Assembly: GCF_017566145.1 (NCBI RefSeq)
Contig: NZ_JABFCL010000003.1
Coordinates: forward strand, 62,001 to 126,000
Origin: Bittarella massiliensis (ex Durand et al. 2017)
GTDB taxonomy: Bacteria > Bacillota > Clostridia > Oscillospirales > Ruminococcaceae
Reading direction: 5' to 3'
Length of the DNA: 64,000 nt
In this document: in pieces, positions 49,766 to 58,428 of the stretch
How the letters are laid out: each line of letters starts with the position of its first letter
How positions within the stretch are numbered: position 1 is the stretch's first letter
The notes under the pieces: model-generated
Told to the model about the DNA's origin: nothing
The model's database searches: none
What the model saw: the letters and a program-made list of their open reading frames with translations, nothing else
Translations under genes and position numbers: made by a program

Positions 49766-51280
49766 TTACAGCACAATGCTTTCCCCGGTCATCTCCTCGG
49801 GCTGGGGAAGGCCCAGAATCTTCAACATGGTGGGGGCGATGTCCGCCAGGCGGCCGCCCTCCCGCAGCTTGCAGTCGCCGCAGCCGATCACCGCAAAGGG
49901 CACCGGGTTGGTGGTGTGAGCGGTGAAGGGGGAGCCGTCGGTGTCGTAGAGTTTGTCAGCGTTGCCGTGATCGGCAGTCAGCAGCACCGCGCCGCCCTTT
50001 TGCAGGATGGCGTCCACCAGCTGGCCCACGCCGTCGTCCATCGCCTCCACGGCCTTGACAGCCGCGTCAAAGACGCCGGTGTGGCCCACCATGTCGCAGT
50101 TGGCGTAGTTGAGGATGATCACGTCGTACTTGTCCGAGGCGATCCGGGCCAGGGCCTCCTTGGTGACTTCCGGTTCGCTCATCTCGGGCTGCAGGTCGTA
50201 GGTGGCGACCTTGGGCGAGTTGATCAGGGCCCGGTCCTCCCCCTCACAGACCTTTTCCACCCCGCCGTTGAAGAAGAAGGTGACGTGGGCGTACTTCTCG
50301 GTCTCGGCAATCCGCAGCTGGGTCAGCCCCTTCTGGGAGATATACTCGCCAAAGGTGTTGGCCAGGGACTGGGGCTTGAAGGCCACGTGAACCCCGGGCA
50401 TGGTGGCGTCGTACTGGGTCATGCAGACGTAGTAGAGGGGGAAGCAGCCTTTGGCGCGGGCGAAGCCGTCGAACTTCTCATCCACCAGGGTGCGGGTGAT
50501 CTCCCGCGCCCGGTCGGGGCGGAAGTTGAAGAAGATCACCGAGTCGCCGGCGTTCATCCCGGTGTAGCCGGTGCAGACGGCGGGCACCACAAATTCGTCG
50601 GTCACCTCGTCTTTGTAGGAGTTGGGCATCACTTCCAGGGCGTCGGCGGCGACCCCTTTGGCCTCCACCATGGCCTGGTAGGCCTTCTCCACCCGCTCCC
50701 AGCGGTTGTCGCGGTCCATGGCGTAGTAGCGGCCCATGATGGTGGCGATCTTGCCCACACCGATCTCCTGCAGCTTCTCGTCCAGGGCCTTTACATAGTC
50801 GGCTCCGGAGGAGGGGGGCACGTCCCGCCCGTCCATAAAGCAGTGGACCCAGACCTCTTTGAGGCCCTTTTTCTTGGCCAACTCGATGATGGCGTAGAGG
50901 TGTTCGTTGTGGCTGTGGACCCCGCCGTCCGAGAGCAGCCCCATCACGTGCAGGGCGCTGCCGTTTTGCAGGCAGTTGTCCATGGCGCCCACCAGGGCCT
51001 CATTTTCAAAGAAGTCGCCGTCGGCGATGGACTTGGTGATCCGGGTCAGCTCCTGGTAGACGATCCGACCGGCGCCGATGTTGGTGTGCCCTACCTCGCT
51101 GTTGCCCATCTGCCCGTCCGGCAGGCCCACGTCCATGCCGGAGGCGCCGATTTCGGTGGTGGGGTAGGAGGAGAAAATTTTGTCCAGGTTGGGGGTCTTG
51201 GCGGCTTTGATGGCATTGCCGTAATCGCTGCCGTTGATGCCAAAGCCGTCCATGATAATGAGGGCCAGAGGTTTTTTCAT
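49766..51280 (-). CDS. gpmI: 2,3-bisphosphoglycerate-independent phosphoglycerate mutase
   Basis: A 504-residue alkaline-phosphatase-fold mutase that interconverts 3- and 2-phosphoglycerate with two Mn ions. ALIIMDGFGINGSDYGNAI is the start, the phosphoserine nucleophile is in GQMGNSEVGHTNIGAGR near residue 58, HCFMDGRDVPPSSG near 144 and FNFRPDRARE near 252 bind substrate, and NYANCDMVGHTGVFDA near 393 plus LTADHGNADKL near 440 supply metal ligands. ATG 51280 follows AAAGGAG. Last gene of the pgk-tpiA-gpmI operon. Confidence 0.97.
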   Translation of the reverse strand: MKKPLALIIMDGFGINGSDYGNAIKAAKTPNLDKIFSSYPTTEIGASGMDVGLPDGQMGNSEVGHTNIGAGRIVYQELTRITKSIADGDFFENEALVGAMDNCLQNGSALHVMGLLSDGGVHSHNEHLYAIIELAKKKGLKEVWVHCFMDGRDVPPSSGADYVKALDEKLQEIGVGKIATIMGRYYAMDRDNRWERVEKAYQAMVEAKGVAADALEVMPNSYKDEVTDEFVVPAVCTGYTGMNAGDSVIFFNFRPDRAREITRTLVDEKFDGFARAKGCFPLYYVCMTQYDATMPGVHVAFKPQSLANTFGEYISQKGLTQLRIAETEKYAHVTFFFNGGVEKVCEGEDRALINSPKVATYDLQPEMSEPEVTKEALARIASDKYDVIILNYANCDMVGHTGVFDAAVKAVEAMDDGVGQLVDAILQKGGAVLLTADHGNADKLYDTDGSPFTAHTTNPVPFAVIGCGDCKLREGGRLADIAPTMLKILGLPQPEEMTGESIVL

Positions 51281-51300
51281 AGTTGCGCTCCTTTTTCAAT

Positions 51301-51335
51301 GGATTGCGGCCGCGCCGACGGCGCGGCCGCAATCC
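51301..51335. repeat. Perfect GC-rich hairpin between tpiA and gpmI
   Basis: GGATTGCGGCCGCGCC / GGCGCGGCCGCAATCC, 16-bp perfect stem with loop GAC and no T-run. It lies in the 83-base gap between tpiA and gpmI, likely an mRNA-stabilising or processing hairpin. A smaller stem (TCCCGCCG / CGGCGGGA, 52238-52260) lies in the pgk-tpiA gap. Confidence 0.75.
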
Positions 51336-51363
51336 GCTCTTTGTTTCTCTGTCTGTGGAGGGG

Positions 51364-52131
51364 TTATTTGCTGGCGGCCTCTACGATTTGGCTGAAGGCG
51401 TCGGCCTTCAGGGAGGCGCCGCCGATCAGGCCGCCGTCCACGTCGGGCTGGGCCAACAGTTCCGCGGCATTGCCGGCGTTCATCGAGCCGCCGTACTGCA
51501 CCACCAGGTGGCTGGCGGCCTCTTCGCCGTAGAGCCCAGCCACAGTGGCGCGGATGACGGCGCAGACCTCGCCGGCCTGCTCGGCGGTGGCGGTCTTGCC
51601 GGTGCCGATGGCCCAGACCGGCTCGTAGGCGATGATGATGGACCGCAAGCCCTCGGCGCCGATCCCCTGCAGGGCGACCTTGGTCTGCAGCGCCACCACC
51701 TCGGCGGTGATGCCCTGCTCCCTTTGGGCCAGCAGTTCGCCCACGCAGACAATGGGTTTCAGCCCGGCGGCCAGGGCGGCCTTGGTGCGCAGGTTGACCG
51801 TTTCGTCGGTCTCGGCAAAGTACTGGCGGCGCTCGCTGTGGCCCAGTACCACGTACTCGACCCCCATCTCGGCGAGCATGTCCGCGGCGATCTCGCCGGT
51901 GAAGGCGCCGGATTTCTCAAAGTGGCAGTTCTGGGCGCCCACCTTGATGTTGGTGCCGGCAGTGGCGGCCAAGGCGGTCTCCAGATCGGTGAAGGGCACG
52001 CAGACAACCACGCCGCAGTCGGCGTCTTTTACCAGGGGACAGAGCTCCTCCAACAGGGCTTTGGCCTCGGCGCGGTTTTTGTTCATCTTCCAATTCCCGG
52101 CGATGACCGGGGTGCGCAGGTTCCTATTCAT
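51364..52131 (-). CDS. tpiA: Triosephosphate isomerase
   Basis: A 255-residue TIM barrel that interconverts dihydroxyacetone phosphate and glyceraldehyde 3-phosphate. TPVIAGNWKMNKN carries the substrate Asn and Lys, VVLGHSERRQYF near residue 94 the catalytic His, IAYEPVWAIGTGK near 170 the catalytic Glu and flexible loop 6, and VVQYGGSMNAGNA near 212 the phosphate site. ATG 52131 sits nine bases after AAAGGA; an ATG nine bases upstream touches the SD and is unlikely. Between pgk and gpmI. Confidence 0.97.
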   Translation of the reverse strand: MNRNLRTPVIAGNWKMNKNRAEAKALLEELCPLVKDADCGVVVCVPFTDLETALAATAGTNIKVGAQNCHFEKSGAFTGEIAADMLAEMGVEYVVLGHSERRQYFAETDETVNLRTKAALAAGLKPIVCVGELLAQREQGITAEVVALQTKVALQGIGAEGLRSIIIAYEPVWAIGTGKTATAEQAGEVCAVIRATVAGLYGEEAASHLVVQYGGSMNAGNAAELLAQPDVDGGLIGGASLKADAFSQIVEAASK

Positions 52132-52270
52132 ACAGCACATTCCTTTCTGGCGATTTTTTCTGTGAAAATGGCACGAAGGAAACCCCTCGTGCCATCTCGC
52201 TACACAGCACAAGCCGGCCGGTTTGGCCGCGGTGCTCTCCCGCCGCTGCGGGCGGCGGGACATTGTCAAT

Positions 52271-53461
52271 TTACTTGTCGTTGAGGCAGGCGATGCCCGG
52301 CAGCTCTTTGCCCTCCAGGAATTCGAGGGAGGCGCCGCCGCCGGTGGAGATGTGGCTCATCTTGTCGGCAAAGCCCAACTTGGTGACAGCCGCCACCGAG
52401 TCGCCGCCGCCAATGATGGAGATGGCGCCGCTGTCGGCCACGGCCTTGGCGATCTCCAGGGTGCCGTCGGCGAATGGGGCAAACTCAAACACGCCCATGG
52501 GCCCGTTCCAAATCACGGTGCCGGCACCCTTCACAGCGTCGCAGAAGAGGGCGATGCTCTTGGGGCCGATGTCCATGCCCATCCAGCCGTCGGGGATGTT
52601 GTCGGAATCCACCAGCTTCTTGGCGCAGTCCTCGGCAAAGTGGTCGCCCACCTGGTTGTCAACGGGCAGCAAGAAGTTGACGCCCTTGGCCTCGGCTTTG
52701 GCCATCATCTCTTTGGCCAGTTCGACCTTGTCGTCCTCACAGAGGGAGTTGCCGATGGTGAAGCCCTTGGCCTTAAAGAAGGTGTAGGCCATGCCGCCGC
52801 CCACGATCAGGGTGTCGACCTTTTCGAGGAGGTTGTTGATGACGCCGATCTTGTCGGAGACCTTGGCGCCGCCCAGAATGGCGACCAGCGGGCGCTTGGG
52901 GTTCTCCAGAGCGCCGCCCATGAAGTTGATCTCCTTCTGGATCAGGTAGCCGCAGACGGCGGGCAGGTACTCGGCCACACCGGCGGTGGAGGCGTGGGCC
53001 CGGTGGGCCGCGCCAAAGGCGTCGTTGACGTAGACGTCGGCCAGAGAAGCCAGCTCTTTGGCGAAGGCGGGGTCGTTTTTCTTCTCCTCTTTGTGGTAGC
53101 GCACGTTTTCAAGCAGCATCACGTCGCCGTCTTTCAACTCAGAAGCCAGTTTCTTGGCGTCGTCGCCGATGACGTCTTTGGCCATCTTGACCTCTTTGCC
53201 CAGCAGCTCGCTGAGGCGGGCAGCCACCGGGGCCAGGGAGAACTCGGGCTCCCAGCCCTCTTTGGGACGGCCCAGATGGGAGCAGAGGATCACCTTGGCG
53301 CCCTGGTCCACCAGGTATTTGATGGTGGGGAGCGCGGCGACGATCCGCTTGTCGTTGGTGATGACACCGTCTTTCAGGGGAACGTTGAAGTCGCAGCGGG
53401 CGAGAACCTTCTTGCCGGCTACATCGATGTCTTCAATGGTCTTTTTGTTCAGAGAGGTCAT
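52271..53461 (-). CDS. pgk: Phosphoglycerate kinase
   Basis: A 396-residue monomeric kinase making ATP from 1,3-bisphosphoglycerate in glycolysis. [13 protein letters not shown] near residue 19 and [10 protein letters not shown] near 60 are the N-domain substrate sites, [15 protein letters not shown] near 115 is the family signature, [15 protein letters not shown] near 195 and [10 protein letters not shown] then [13 protein letters not shown] near 357 form the nucleotide domain. ATG 53461 follows AAAGGGTGG. First gene of the pgk-tpiA-gpmI operon; gap is not adjacent. Confidence 0.97.
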   Translation of the reverse strand: MTSLNKKTIEDIDVAGKKVLARCDFNVPLKDGVITNDKRIVAALPTIKYLVDQGAKVILCSHLGRPKEGWEPEFSLAPVAARLSELLGKEVKMAKDVIGDDAKKLASELKDGDVMLLENVRYHKEEKKNDPAFAKELASLADVYVNDAFGAAHRAHASTAGVAEYLPAVCGYLIQKEINFMGGALENPKRPLVAILGGAKVSDKIGVINNLLEKVDTLIVGGGMAYTFFKAKGFTIGNSLCEDDKVELAKEMMAKAEAKGVNFLLPVDNQVGDHFAEDCAKKLVDSDNIPDGWMGMDIGPKSIALFCDAVKGAGTVIWNGPMGVFEFAPFADGTLEIAKAVADSGAISIIGGGDSVAAVTKLGFADKMSHISTGGGASLEFLEGKELPGIACLNDK

Positions 53462-53555
53462 GTGTTTGCCACCCTTTCGTTATTTCTTTTTTATTGTGAA
53501 TAAAAAAACAAACAGAGACGCGGAACCGCCCGCTGAGACGGGCTAGCCCTTTTTT

Positions 53556-53584
53556 ATTTTACACGATATCAGTGGGCTTTTCAA
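53556..53584 (-). promoter_or_regulatory. Promoter of pgk-tpiA-gpmI
   Basis: Minus strand TTGAAA (53579-53584), 17-base spacer, TAAAAT (53556-53561), with a leader of about 90 bases. Confidence 0.75.
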
Positions 53585-53593
53585 GGCGGTTTT

Positions 53594-53617
53594 CCCCTCG
53601 AAAGAGGGGCTTTTTTT
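53594..53617 (+). terminator. Plus-oriented terminator upstream of the pgk promoter
   Basis: CCCCTC-GAAA-GAGGGG then C and T7. It points the opposite way to both neighbours (pgk and degV are on the minus strand). Confidence 0.6.
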
Positions 53618-53639
53618 CGGGAATTTCGCGGGGCTGGAC

Positions 53640-54509
53640 TCACCGCTTTTTGGCGCCCTTGACCAGCACCCCCACCACCTTGGGCCCCGCGTTGATGGCG
53701 ATGCTGGCCCCAGCCTTGTAGCGGCCGGAGCAGCTGTATCGGAATTTTCTCTCCAACTGCTCGGTCAATTCGTCTCCGGGGGCGTCCAACTCCCCGCTGA
53801 TCACCACAAAGGGGCTGCGCTCGGCCATCCGCTTCTCAGCCCAGCGGCAGAGGCCGGGGATGACGTTGGCGTCCCCCCGCACCTTCTCCACGATGTTCAT
53901 CTCCCCCTGGGAAATCTGGAGGATGGGCCGCAGCCCCAGCAATTCGCCCACAAAGGCGGCCGCGCAGCTGATGCGCCCCGACTTTTTGGCAAATTGGAGG
54001 GTGTAGACCGAAAAGTAGACCTCGGCGGTGTCAAACCAGTCCAGCAGGTAGTCGCGCACCGCAGCGTAGCCCACCCCCTTTTGCACCATCCGTGCCGCCT
54101 CGGTCACCGGGAAACCGTAGCCCAGGGAATAGGTCTTGGAGTCGATGACCTTGATCTTCATCTGCGGCGCGTCGGGCTCTTCCCCAAACATCCCCTTGGC
54201 CTGCAGGGCCGCCTGGTACATGTTCGATCCCTTGGAGTTGATGGTCACGTGGATCACGTGGGTATACCCCTCCTGGGCGGCCCGCTCGTACTCCTCTAAA
54301 AACTGGTGGGCGGTGATGTGGCTGGTGGTGGGGATCTTGACGCAGCGGTTGAGCACGTCGTAGAATTCTTCCTTGGTAAAATCCACCCCCTCCAAATATC
54401 CCATCCCGTCCACCTCCAGGGGGATGGGGAGGACGCGGATGCCCAGCTCCTCGGCGGTCTCCTGGGGGATGTCGCAAGCGGTGTCGGTGAGGATCAGCAG
54501 CTTTTCCAT
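53640..54509 (-). CDS. DegV family fatty-acid-binding protein
   Basis: A 289-residue DegV protein. LLILTDTACDIPQETAEELG is the family start (TDSTAD-like), PTTSHITAHQFLEEYERA near residue 65 the second motif, HVTINSKGSNMYQAALQA near 92 (the usual S-x-x-L-S-G-T-Y-Q variant), and KKSGRISCAAAFVGELLGLRPI near 188 the third. DegV/FakB proteins bind a fatty acid; FakB presents it to the kinase FakA, whose gene is not seen here. ATG 54509 has AAAGG nine bases upstream. Last of a four-gene minus run. Confidence 0.93.
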   Translation of the reverse strand: MEKLLILTDTACDIPQETAEELGIRVLPIPLEVDGMGYLEGVDFTKEEFYDVLNRCVKIPTTSHITAHQFLEEYERAAQEGYTHVIHVTINSKGSNMYQAALQAKGMFGEEPDAPQMKIKVIDSKTYSLGYGFPVTEAARMVQKGVGYAAVRDYLLDWFDTAEVYFSVYTLQFAKKSGRISCAAAFVGELLGLRPILQISQGEMNIVEKVRGDANVIPGLCRWAEKRMAERSPFVVISGELDAPGDELTEQLERKFRYSCSGRYKAGASIAINAGPKVVGVLVKGAKKR

Positions 54510-54549
54510 TTGGCACAACCTTTCGCAATCAGTTCTTGTGGCGGGGGGC

Positions 54550-55056
54550 CTAGCGGGCGTCCTCCCAGTTGTAGCGGGTCAGTTTTCCCTGCGAGTGCAG
54601 GGTGGGATAGCCCCACTGGCGCAAAACCTCGTACACCCCGATGGCCACCGTGTTGGACAGGTTCAGGCTTCGCGCCGCCGCCAGCATCGGCAGCCGGACG
54701 CAGCTGTCGGGATGGGCGAAGAGAAGCTCTTCGGGTAGGCCGGCGTCCTCCCGGCCAAAGACCAGGTAGCAGCCGTCTGGATAGGAAACATCGCTGTGAA
54801 CGGTCTGCCCTTTGGTGGTGAAATAGTAAAAAGGGCCTTCGTTCTGGGCGGCAAAATCCGCCCAGCTGTCGTAGTGGCGGATGTCCAGTAGGTGCCAGTA
54901 GTCCAGTCCCGCCCGCTTGAGTTTTTTGTCGTCAATTTGAAAGCCCAGCGGCCCCACCAGGTGGAGCCGGGCGTTGGTCGCCGCGCAGGTGCGGGCAATG
55001 TTCCCGGTGTTTTGTGGGATCTGCGGTTCCACCAGTACAATGTTCAGTTCAGCCAT
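54550..55056 (-). CDS. trmL: tRNA (cytidine(34)-2'-O)-methyltransferase
   Basis: A 168-residue SPOUT methyltransferase, the usual TrmL length. It methylates the 2'-O of the wobble nucleotide in tRNA-Leu isoacceptors. LNIVLVEPQIPQNTGNIARTC is the N-terminal motif 1 with the conserved Arg, CYLVFGREDAGLPEELL near residue 100 motif 2, and VRLPMLAAARSLNLSNTVAIGVYEVLRQ (key part RSLNLSNTVAI near 134) the SAM-binding trefoil knot. ATG follows GGAGGGAGGG. Cotranscribed with the ECF component and degV. Confidence 0.95.
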   Translation of the reverse strand: MAELNIVLVEPQIPQNTGNIARTCAATNARLHLVGPLGFQIDDKKLKRAGLDYWHLLDIRHYDSWADFAAQNEGPFYYFTTKGQTVHSDVSYPDGCYLVFGREDAGLPEELLFAHPDSCVRLPMLAAARSLNLSNTVAIGVYEVLRQWGYPTLHSQGKLTRYNWEDAR

Positions 55057-55083
55057 AGCTGACCCTCCCTCCTTTTGGGGAAA

Positions 55084-55647
55084 TCAGTTGCCCGTCTTTC
55101 CCAACCGCTCAAAGATGCCGGCTTTTTTGAGAATGGGCTCCAGCAGCGAGTAGAGCAGCAGCGAGACCACCACCGCAATGATCGCGTTGACCCCCGAGGT
55201 GAGGGCCTTGGTCCCCGCAGCCACCAGCACCGAGTCGAGCATCTTGCCCTGGAGCAGGGTTCCCATGAGGATGTTTTTGGCGGTGTAGAGAACCACGTAC
55301 AGCCCGGCACCGACAACAGCCCCAGCGGCGCGGCTGCCCCTGCCGCCCCGTTTGGCGATGGCGCCGCAGGTGGCGGCCATGGCGAATTTCATCAAAAAGG
55401 TGATGGGCGATTCGGCGATGTAGGCCGGGTCGAACAGGTCGTAGACCGCCGAGCCCAGGCCGGCCGAGAGGCCGCCCTTCAGGGGGCCGAGGATCATCCC
55501 CGACAGCAGGCACATCACGTTGCCCAGGTGGATCATGGTCTTGCCCAGCGGGGTGGGGATGTCGATGTGCAAAAAGGTGGCCACAAAGCACATGGCCCCC
55601 ATCAGCCCCACCAGGGTCACGGTGTAAATTGAACTCTTGCGCTTCAT
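55084..55647 (-). CDS. ECF transporter S component, probably for a B6-type vitamin
   Basis: A 187-residue membrane protein with about six hydrophobic segments. MKRKSSIYTVTLVGLMGAM is the basic start followed by helix 1, IPTPLGKTMIHLGNVMCLLSG near residue 32 and LGPLKGGLSAGLGSAVYDLFDP near 54 are typical S-component motifs. S components give vitamin specificity to ECF importers and use a shared EcfAAT module encoded elsewhere. The pyridoxal kinase gene immediately upstream suggests pyridoxine-type substrate (PdxU/HmpT-like), which is inference. ATG follows GAAGGAG. Confidence 0.85.
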   Translation of the reverse strand: MKRKSSIYTVTLVGLMGAMCFVATFLHIDIPTPLGKTMIHLGNVMCLLSGMILGPLKGGLSAGLGSAVYDLFDPAYIAESPITFLMKFAMAATCGAIAKRGGRGSRAAGAVVGAGLYVVLYTAKNILMGTLLQGKMLDSVLVAAGTKALTSGVNAIIAVVVSLLLYSLLEPILKKAGIFERLGKTGN

Positions 55648-55702
55648 TTTTACTCCTTCTTTTCGTGCAGAGATAGATTTGACCGCCCCGCGGCCGGGAG
55701 TG

Positions 55703-56569
55703 CTAAAAGGGTTCGGCCCGGGAGGGGCCCAGCGGTTCCAGCAGTTTGGGGAGGGCGGCTTCCACCAGCACCCCGTGCCGGGGATCGGTGCCCGCCGCGA
55801 CGGTGAGGGAGATGGCCTCTTCTACAAATTGGGTGGCCCGTTGGGCGGCCTCGGCCAAGCGCTGCCCCGCCAGCAGCCCGCCGGTGAGCACGGCGGTGAA
55901 GAGGTCGCCGGTGCCCGGATAGGAGCCGGAAGTATACCGCCCGCGGATGCGGACAAAGGTCTCCCCGTCAAAGAGCAGGTTGTAGCGGCCGCCGTCCATC
56001 TCGGCGCTGGTGATCACCGCCCGGCCTGCCCCTTGGGCGCAGAGGGTGCGCAGCCACTTTTTGGCGCTTAAAGGGGTGAAGCGGATCGGCCGGGTGAAGT
56101 CCATTCCCAGCAGCATGGCCGCCTCGGTGGCGTTGGGGGTGATCACGTCCCCTGCCCGGGCCAAAGTCTTCATCTTGGCCCGCAGCGGCGGGGTGCAGGT
56201 GCGGTAGGGCTTTTGGTGATCCCCCATCACCGGATCCACCACCTTGAGCGCCTTGGGGTAGGCCTCAAAAAAGGCTTTGCAGCACTCGATCTGGCGGCTG
56301 TCCCCCAGAAAGCCCGAGTAGATGCAGTCGAAGTCCAGCCCCAGGGACTGATAGTGGCGCAGGGCCGGCAGCAGGGAGTCGGTCAGGTCGGTGATGACCG
56401 GGTCCCCCAGCCCCCCTGTGTGGGTCGAGAGGATGGCGGTCGGCACCGGGCAGACCTGTACCCCCATCACCGAGAGCACCGGGGTAATGGCGGTCAGGGA
56501 GCAGCGCCCAAACCCCGACAGATCGTGAATGGCCAGCACCCGCTTGGGCGGGGAAACCAGATGTTCCAC
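55703..56569 (-). CDS. pdxY: Pyridoxal/pyridoxamine kinase
   Basis: A 288-residue ribokinase-like kinase. KRVLAIHDLSGFGRCSLTAITPVLSVMG (key part HDLSGFGRCSLTA near residue 14) is the vitamin site; VPTAILSTHTGG near 42, KVVDPVMGDHQKPY near 118, VITPNATEAAMLLG near 142 and the catalytic GSYPGTGDLFTAVLTGGLL near 222 (GTGD) follow in family order. It phosphorylates B6 vitamers to PLP/PMP. GTG 56569 follows AAAGGAGG. First gene of the run with the ECF component, trmL and degV. Confidence 0.92.
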   Translation of the reverse strand: MEHLVSPPKRVLAIHDLSGFGRCSLTAITPVLSVMGVQVCPVPTAILSTHTGGLGDPVITDLTDSLLPALRHYQSLGLDFDCIYSGFLGDSRQIECCKAFFEAYPKALKVVDPVMGDHQKPYRTCTPPLRAKMKTLARAGDVITPNATEAAMLLGMDFTRPIRFTPLSAKKWLRTLCAQGAGRAVITSAEMDGGRYNLLFDGETFVRIRGRYTSGSYPGTGDLFTAVLTGGLLAGQRLAEAAQRATQFVEEAISLTVAAGTDPRHGVLVEAALPKLLEPLGPSRAEPF

Positions 56570-56749
56570 AGGGCGCCTCCTTTCTTTGCATTCCAAAAAT
56601 TTCCTGCCCTTGGCGGGCGGCGAGACTCTTTCATACACAGCCAGTATATCACAAAAGGGGTGGGCAATACTAGTTGTATCTCGACCTCGGCCGGCTCGGC
56701 CGGCGCGGGGCCGCAGGTACAAATGAAGGAACGTGGGGAGGCATTTTTT

Positions 56750-56929
56750 ATGAAACACAGCGGACACACCGCCCGCAACGTGGCCATCGGCATGGCGCTG
56801 GGCGCCGTGGCAGCCACCGTTGGCACCGAACTGATGCACACCAACAAGCGGCAGCTGAAAAAAACGGCGGGCCGCGCCATGAAGACCATGGGCAACGTGG
56901 TGGGGGAAATCTCCACCATGATGCGGTAA
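56750..56929 (+). CDS. Small protein with a single hydrophobic segment (YtxH-like)
   Basis: A 59-residue protein: short polar start (MKHSGHTARN), one hydrophobic stretch (VAIGMALGAVAATVGTELM) and a basic, Met-rich amphipathic tail (KRQLKKTAGRAMKTMGNVV). It resembles small YtxH-type membrane or cell-envelope stress proteins. ATG 56750 is eight bases after GGGGAGG. A terminator follows. Function unknown. Confidence 0.7.
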   Translation: MKHSGHTARNVAIGMALGAVAATVGTELMHTNKRQLKKTAGRAMKTMGNVVGEISTMMR

Positions 56930-56949
56930 CTCCCCCCCGGGAGACGGGC

Positions 56950-56992
56950 AAGAGAGAGGACCGGGCGACATGTCGCCCGGCCCTCTCTCTTT
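56950..56992. terminator. Terminator after the small YtxH-like gene
   Basis: AAGAGAGAGG-A-CCGGGCGAC / GTCGCCCGG-C-CCTCTCTCTT, about 19 bp with one mismatch, two-base turn, T3; also downstream of the converging glycosylase gene. Confidence 0.85.
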
Positions 56993-57016
56993 GTTAAAGT
57001 ACATGGCCTGTGCCGG

Positions 57017-57514
57017 TCAGCCCCCCAGCGCCTCACCCAGGGGGCGGTAGGCGGCGATCAGCCGCTCCAGGCTGAAACGGGCGTTGGCGGGACTGGTGGA
57101 AGGGAGGGGGATGTCCTCCACCCCGGTCTGGGGCAGGCAGTGGCGCTGGTAGAGGGCGTGCGCCTTGGCCCCGGTGGTGAAGACGGCGCGCACCCGGGTC
57201 TTTTGGAGCAGCCCGGCGATGTCGTTGGCCTGGGGGCGGCGGATGGTGGCGTCCGCCGCCCCCTCGATCTCGCAGGCGGCCAGCACGTCCCAGAGGGCGA
57301 TGTGCCGGCGCAGGCAAAACTGCTCCTTTGCCCGGTTTCCCTCGGGGACGGGCTCCCCCAGCACCCCGGCCACCACCCGCCAAAAGCGGTTTTGGGGGTG
57401 GCCGTAGTAAAAGCCGTTTTCCCTCGATTTGGGCGAGGGGATGGTCCCCAGAATCAACACCTCGCTCTCGGGCGACCAGACTGGCAAAAAGGTGTGCTCC
57501 ACCAACTGTCCCAC
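57017..57514 (-). CDS. DNA-deoxyinosine glycosylase (uracil-DNA glycosylase superfamily)
   Basis: A 165-residue member of the HDG-type branch of the UDG superfamily, which removes hypoxanthine from DNA. VLILGTIPSPKSRENGFYYGHPQNRFW (key part LGTIPSPKSRENGFYYGHP near residue 20) is the active-site loop with the conserved Asn region, LWDVLAACEIEGA near 80 and the C-terminal PLPSTSPANARFS near 138 (motif 2, SPAN) follow. GTG 57514 has GGGAGGG seven bases upstream; earlier in-frame codons would place the SD inside the gene. Confidence 0.88.
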   Translation of the reverse strand: MGQLVEHTFLPVWSPESEVLILGTIPSPKSRENGFYYGHPQNRFWRVVAGVLGEPVPEGNRAKEQFCLRRHIALWDVLAACEIEGAADATIRRPQANDIAGLLQKTRVRAVFTTGAKAHALYQRHCLPQTGVEDIPLPSTSPANARFSLERLIAAYRPLGEALGG

Positions 57515-57613
57515 AAATAAGCCCTCCCTCTGCAGGGGCTGTCTATTCGCCCCCTCCCTCACATAAAAGTAGTATACCCCCCTTTCTCTCCCCGCGCAAT
57601 CGGCGAAGGGCGA

Positions 57614-57642
57614 TTGTGCAAACCGCCCCGCCGGGGTATAAT
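57614..57642 (+). promoter_or_regulatory. Promoter of the sirtuin operon
   Basis: TTGTGC (57614-57619), 17-base spacer, TATAAT (57637-57642). Confidence 0.65.
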
Positions 57643-57669
57643 GGGAAAAACGCCATGGGAGGGGATCAG

Positions 57670-58428
57670 ATGAGCGAACACAGCGACCGAGAGGGTGTCG
57701 AGCAGCTGCGCCGCTGGATCGACAGCTGTGACAACATCGTCTTTTTTGGGGGTGCTGGGGTCTCGACCGAGAGCGGCATCCCCGATTTCCGCAGCGAGGA
57801 CGGCCTCTACCGCCAGCACTACGACTGGCCCCCCGAGACCATCCTCAGCGCCGGGTTCTTCGCCGCCCACCCGGAGGAGTTCTACCGCTTTTACCGGGAG
57901 AAGATGTTGGTCACCGACGCCCAGCCCGGCCCGGCACACCTGGCGCTGGCCCAGTTGGAGCGGCGGGGAAAGCTGCGGGCGGTGATCACCCAGAACATCG
58001 ACGGGCTGCACCAAAAGGCTGGCAGCCGCCGGGTGTACGAGCTGCACGGCACCATCCACCAAAACCGCTGTCTCTCCTGCGGGGCCCTCTGCGGACCGGA
58101 GGAGCTGGGTGGGGACGGCCTGCCCCGCTGCCGCTGTGGGGGTCTCATCAAGCCGGAGGTGGTCCTCTACGGCGAGTCGTTGGACGGGGAGACATTGCAG
58201 GGAGCGGTGGACGCCATCTCCCGCTGCGAGATGCTGATGGTGGGGGGCACCTCCCTGGCGGTCTACCCGGCGGCGGGGCTGCTGCAGTACTACCGGGGCC
58301 ACCGGCTGGTGCTCATCAACAGGAGCCCCACCCCCCAGGACGGGCGGGCCGACCTGCTTTTGCGGGGTTCCATCGGGCCGATCCTCACCGAGGCCGCCCG
58401 CCCCCTGGGCGGGGAGGCGGCCCTGTGA
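57670..58428 (+). CDS. cobB: NAD-dependent protein deacylase (Sir2 family)
   Basis: A 252-residue sirtuin. NIVFFGGAGVSTESGIPDFRSEDGLY (key part GAGVSTESGIPDFRS near residue 28) binds NAD, VITQNIDGLHQKAG near 110 holds the catalytic Gln-Asn-Asp, YELHGTIHQNRC near 128 the catalytic His, and CLSCGALC ... PRCRCGG the zinc Cys pairs. MLMVGGTSLAVYPAAGLL near 198 closes the NAD site. It removes acetyl or longer acyl groups from lysines using NAD. ATG 57670 is closer to the proper SD spacing than ATG 57655. Its stop overlaps the ywbE start. Confidence 0.94.
   Translation: MSEHSDREGVEQLRRWIDSCDNIVFFGGAGVSTESGIPDFRSEDGLYRQHYDWPPETILSAGFFAAHPEEFYRFYREKMLVTDAQPGPAHLALAQLERRGKLRAVITQNIDGLHQKAGSRRVYELHGTIHQNRCLSCGALCGPEELGGDGLPRCRCGGLIKPEVVLYGESLDGETLQGAVDAISRCEMLMVGGTSLAVYPAAGLLQYYRGHRLVLINRSPTPQDGRADLLLRGSIGPILTEAARPLGGEAAL

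Noticed and set aside
49502..51532. 676-codon plus-strand frame antisense to gpmI
   Set aside because: gpmI on the minus strand has all catalytic motifs; the plus frame has no SD and no family likeness.
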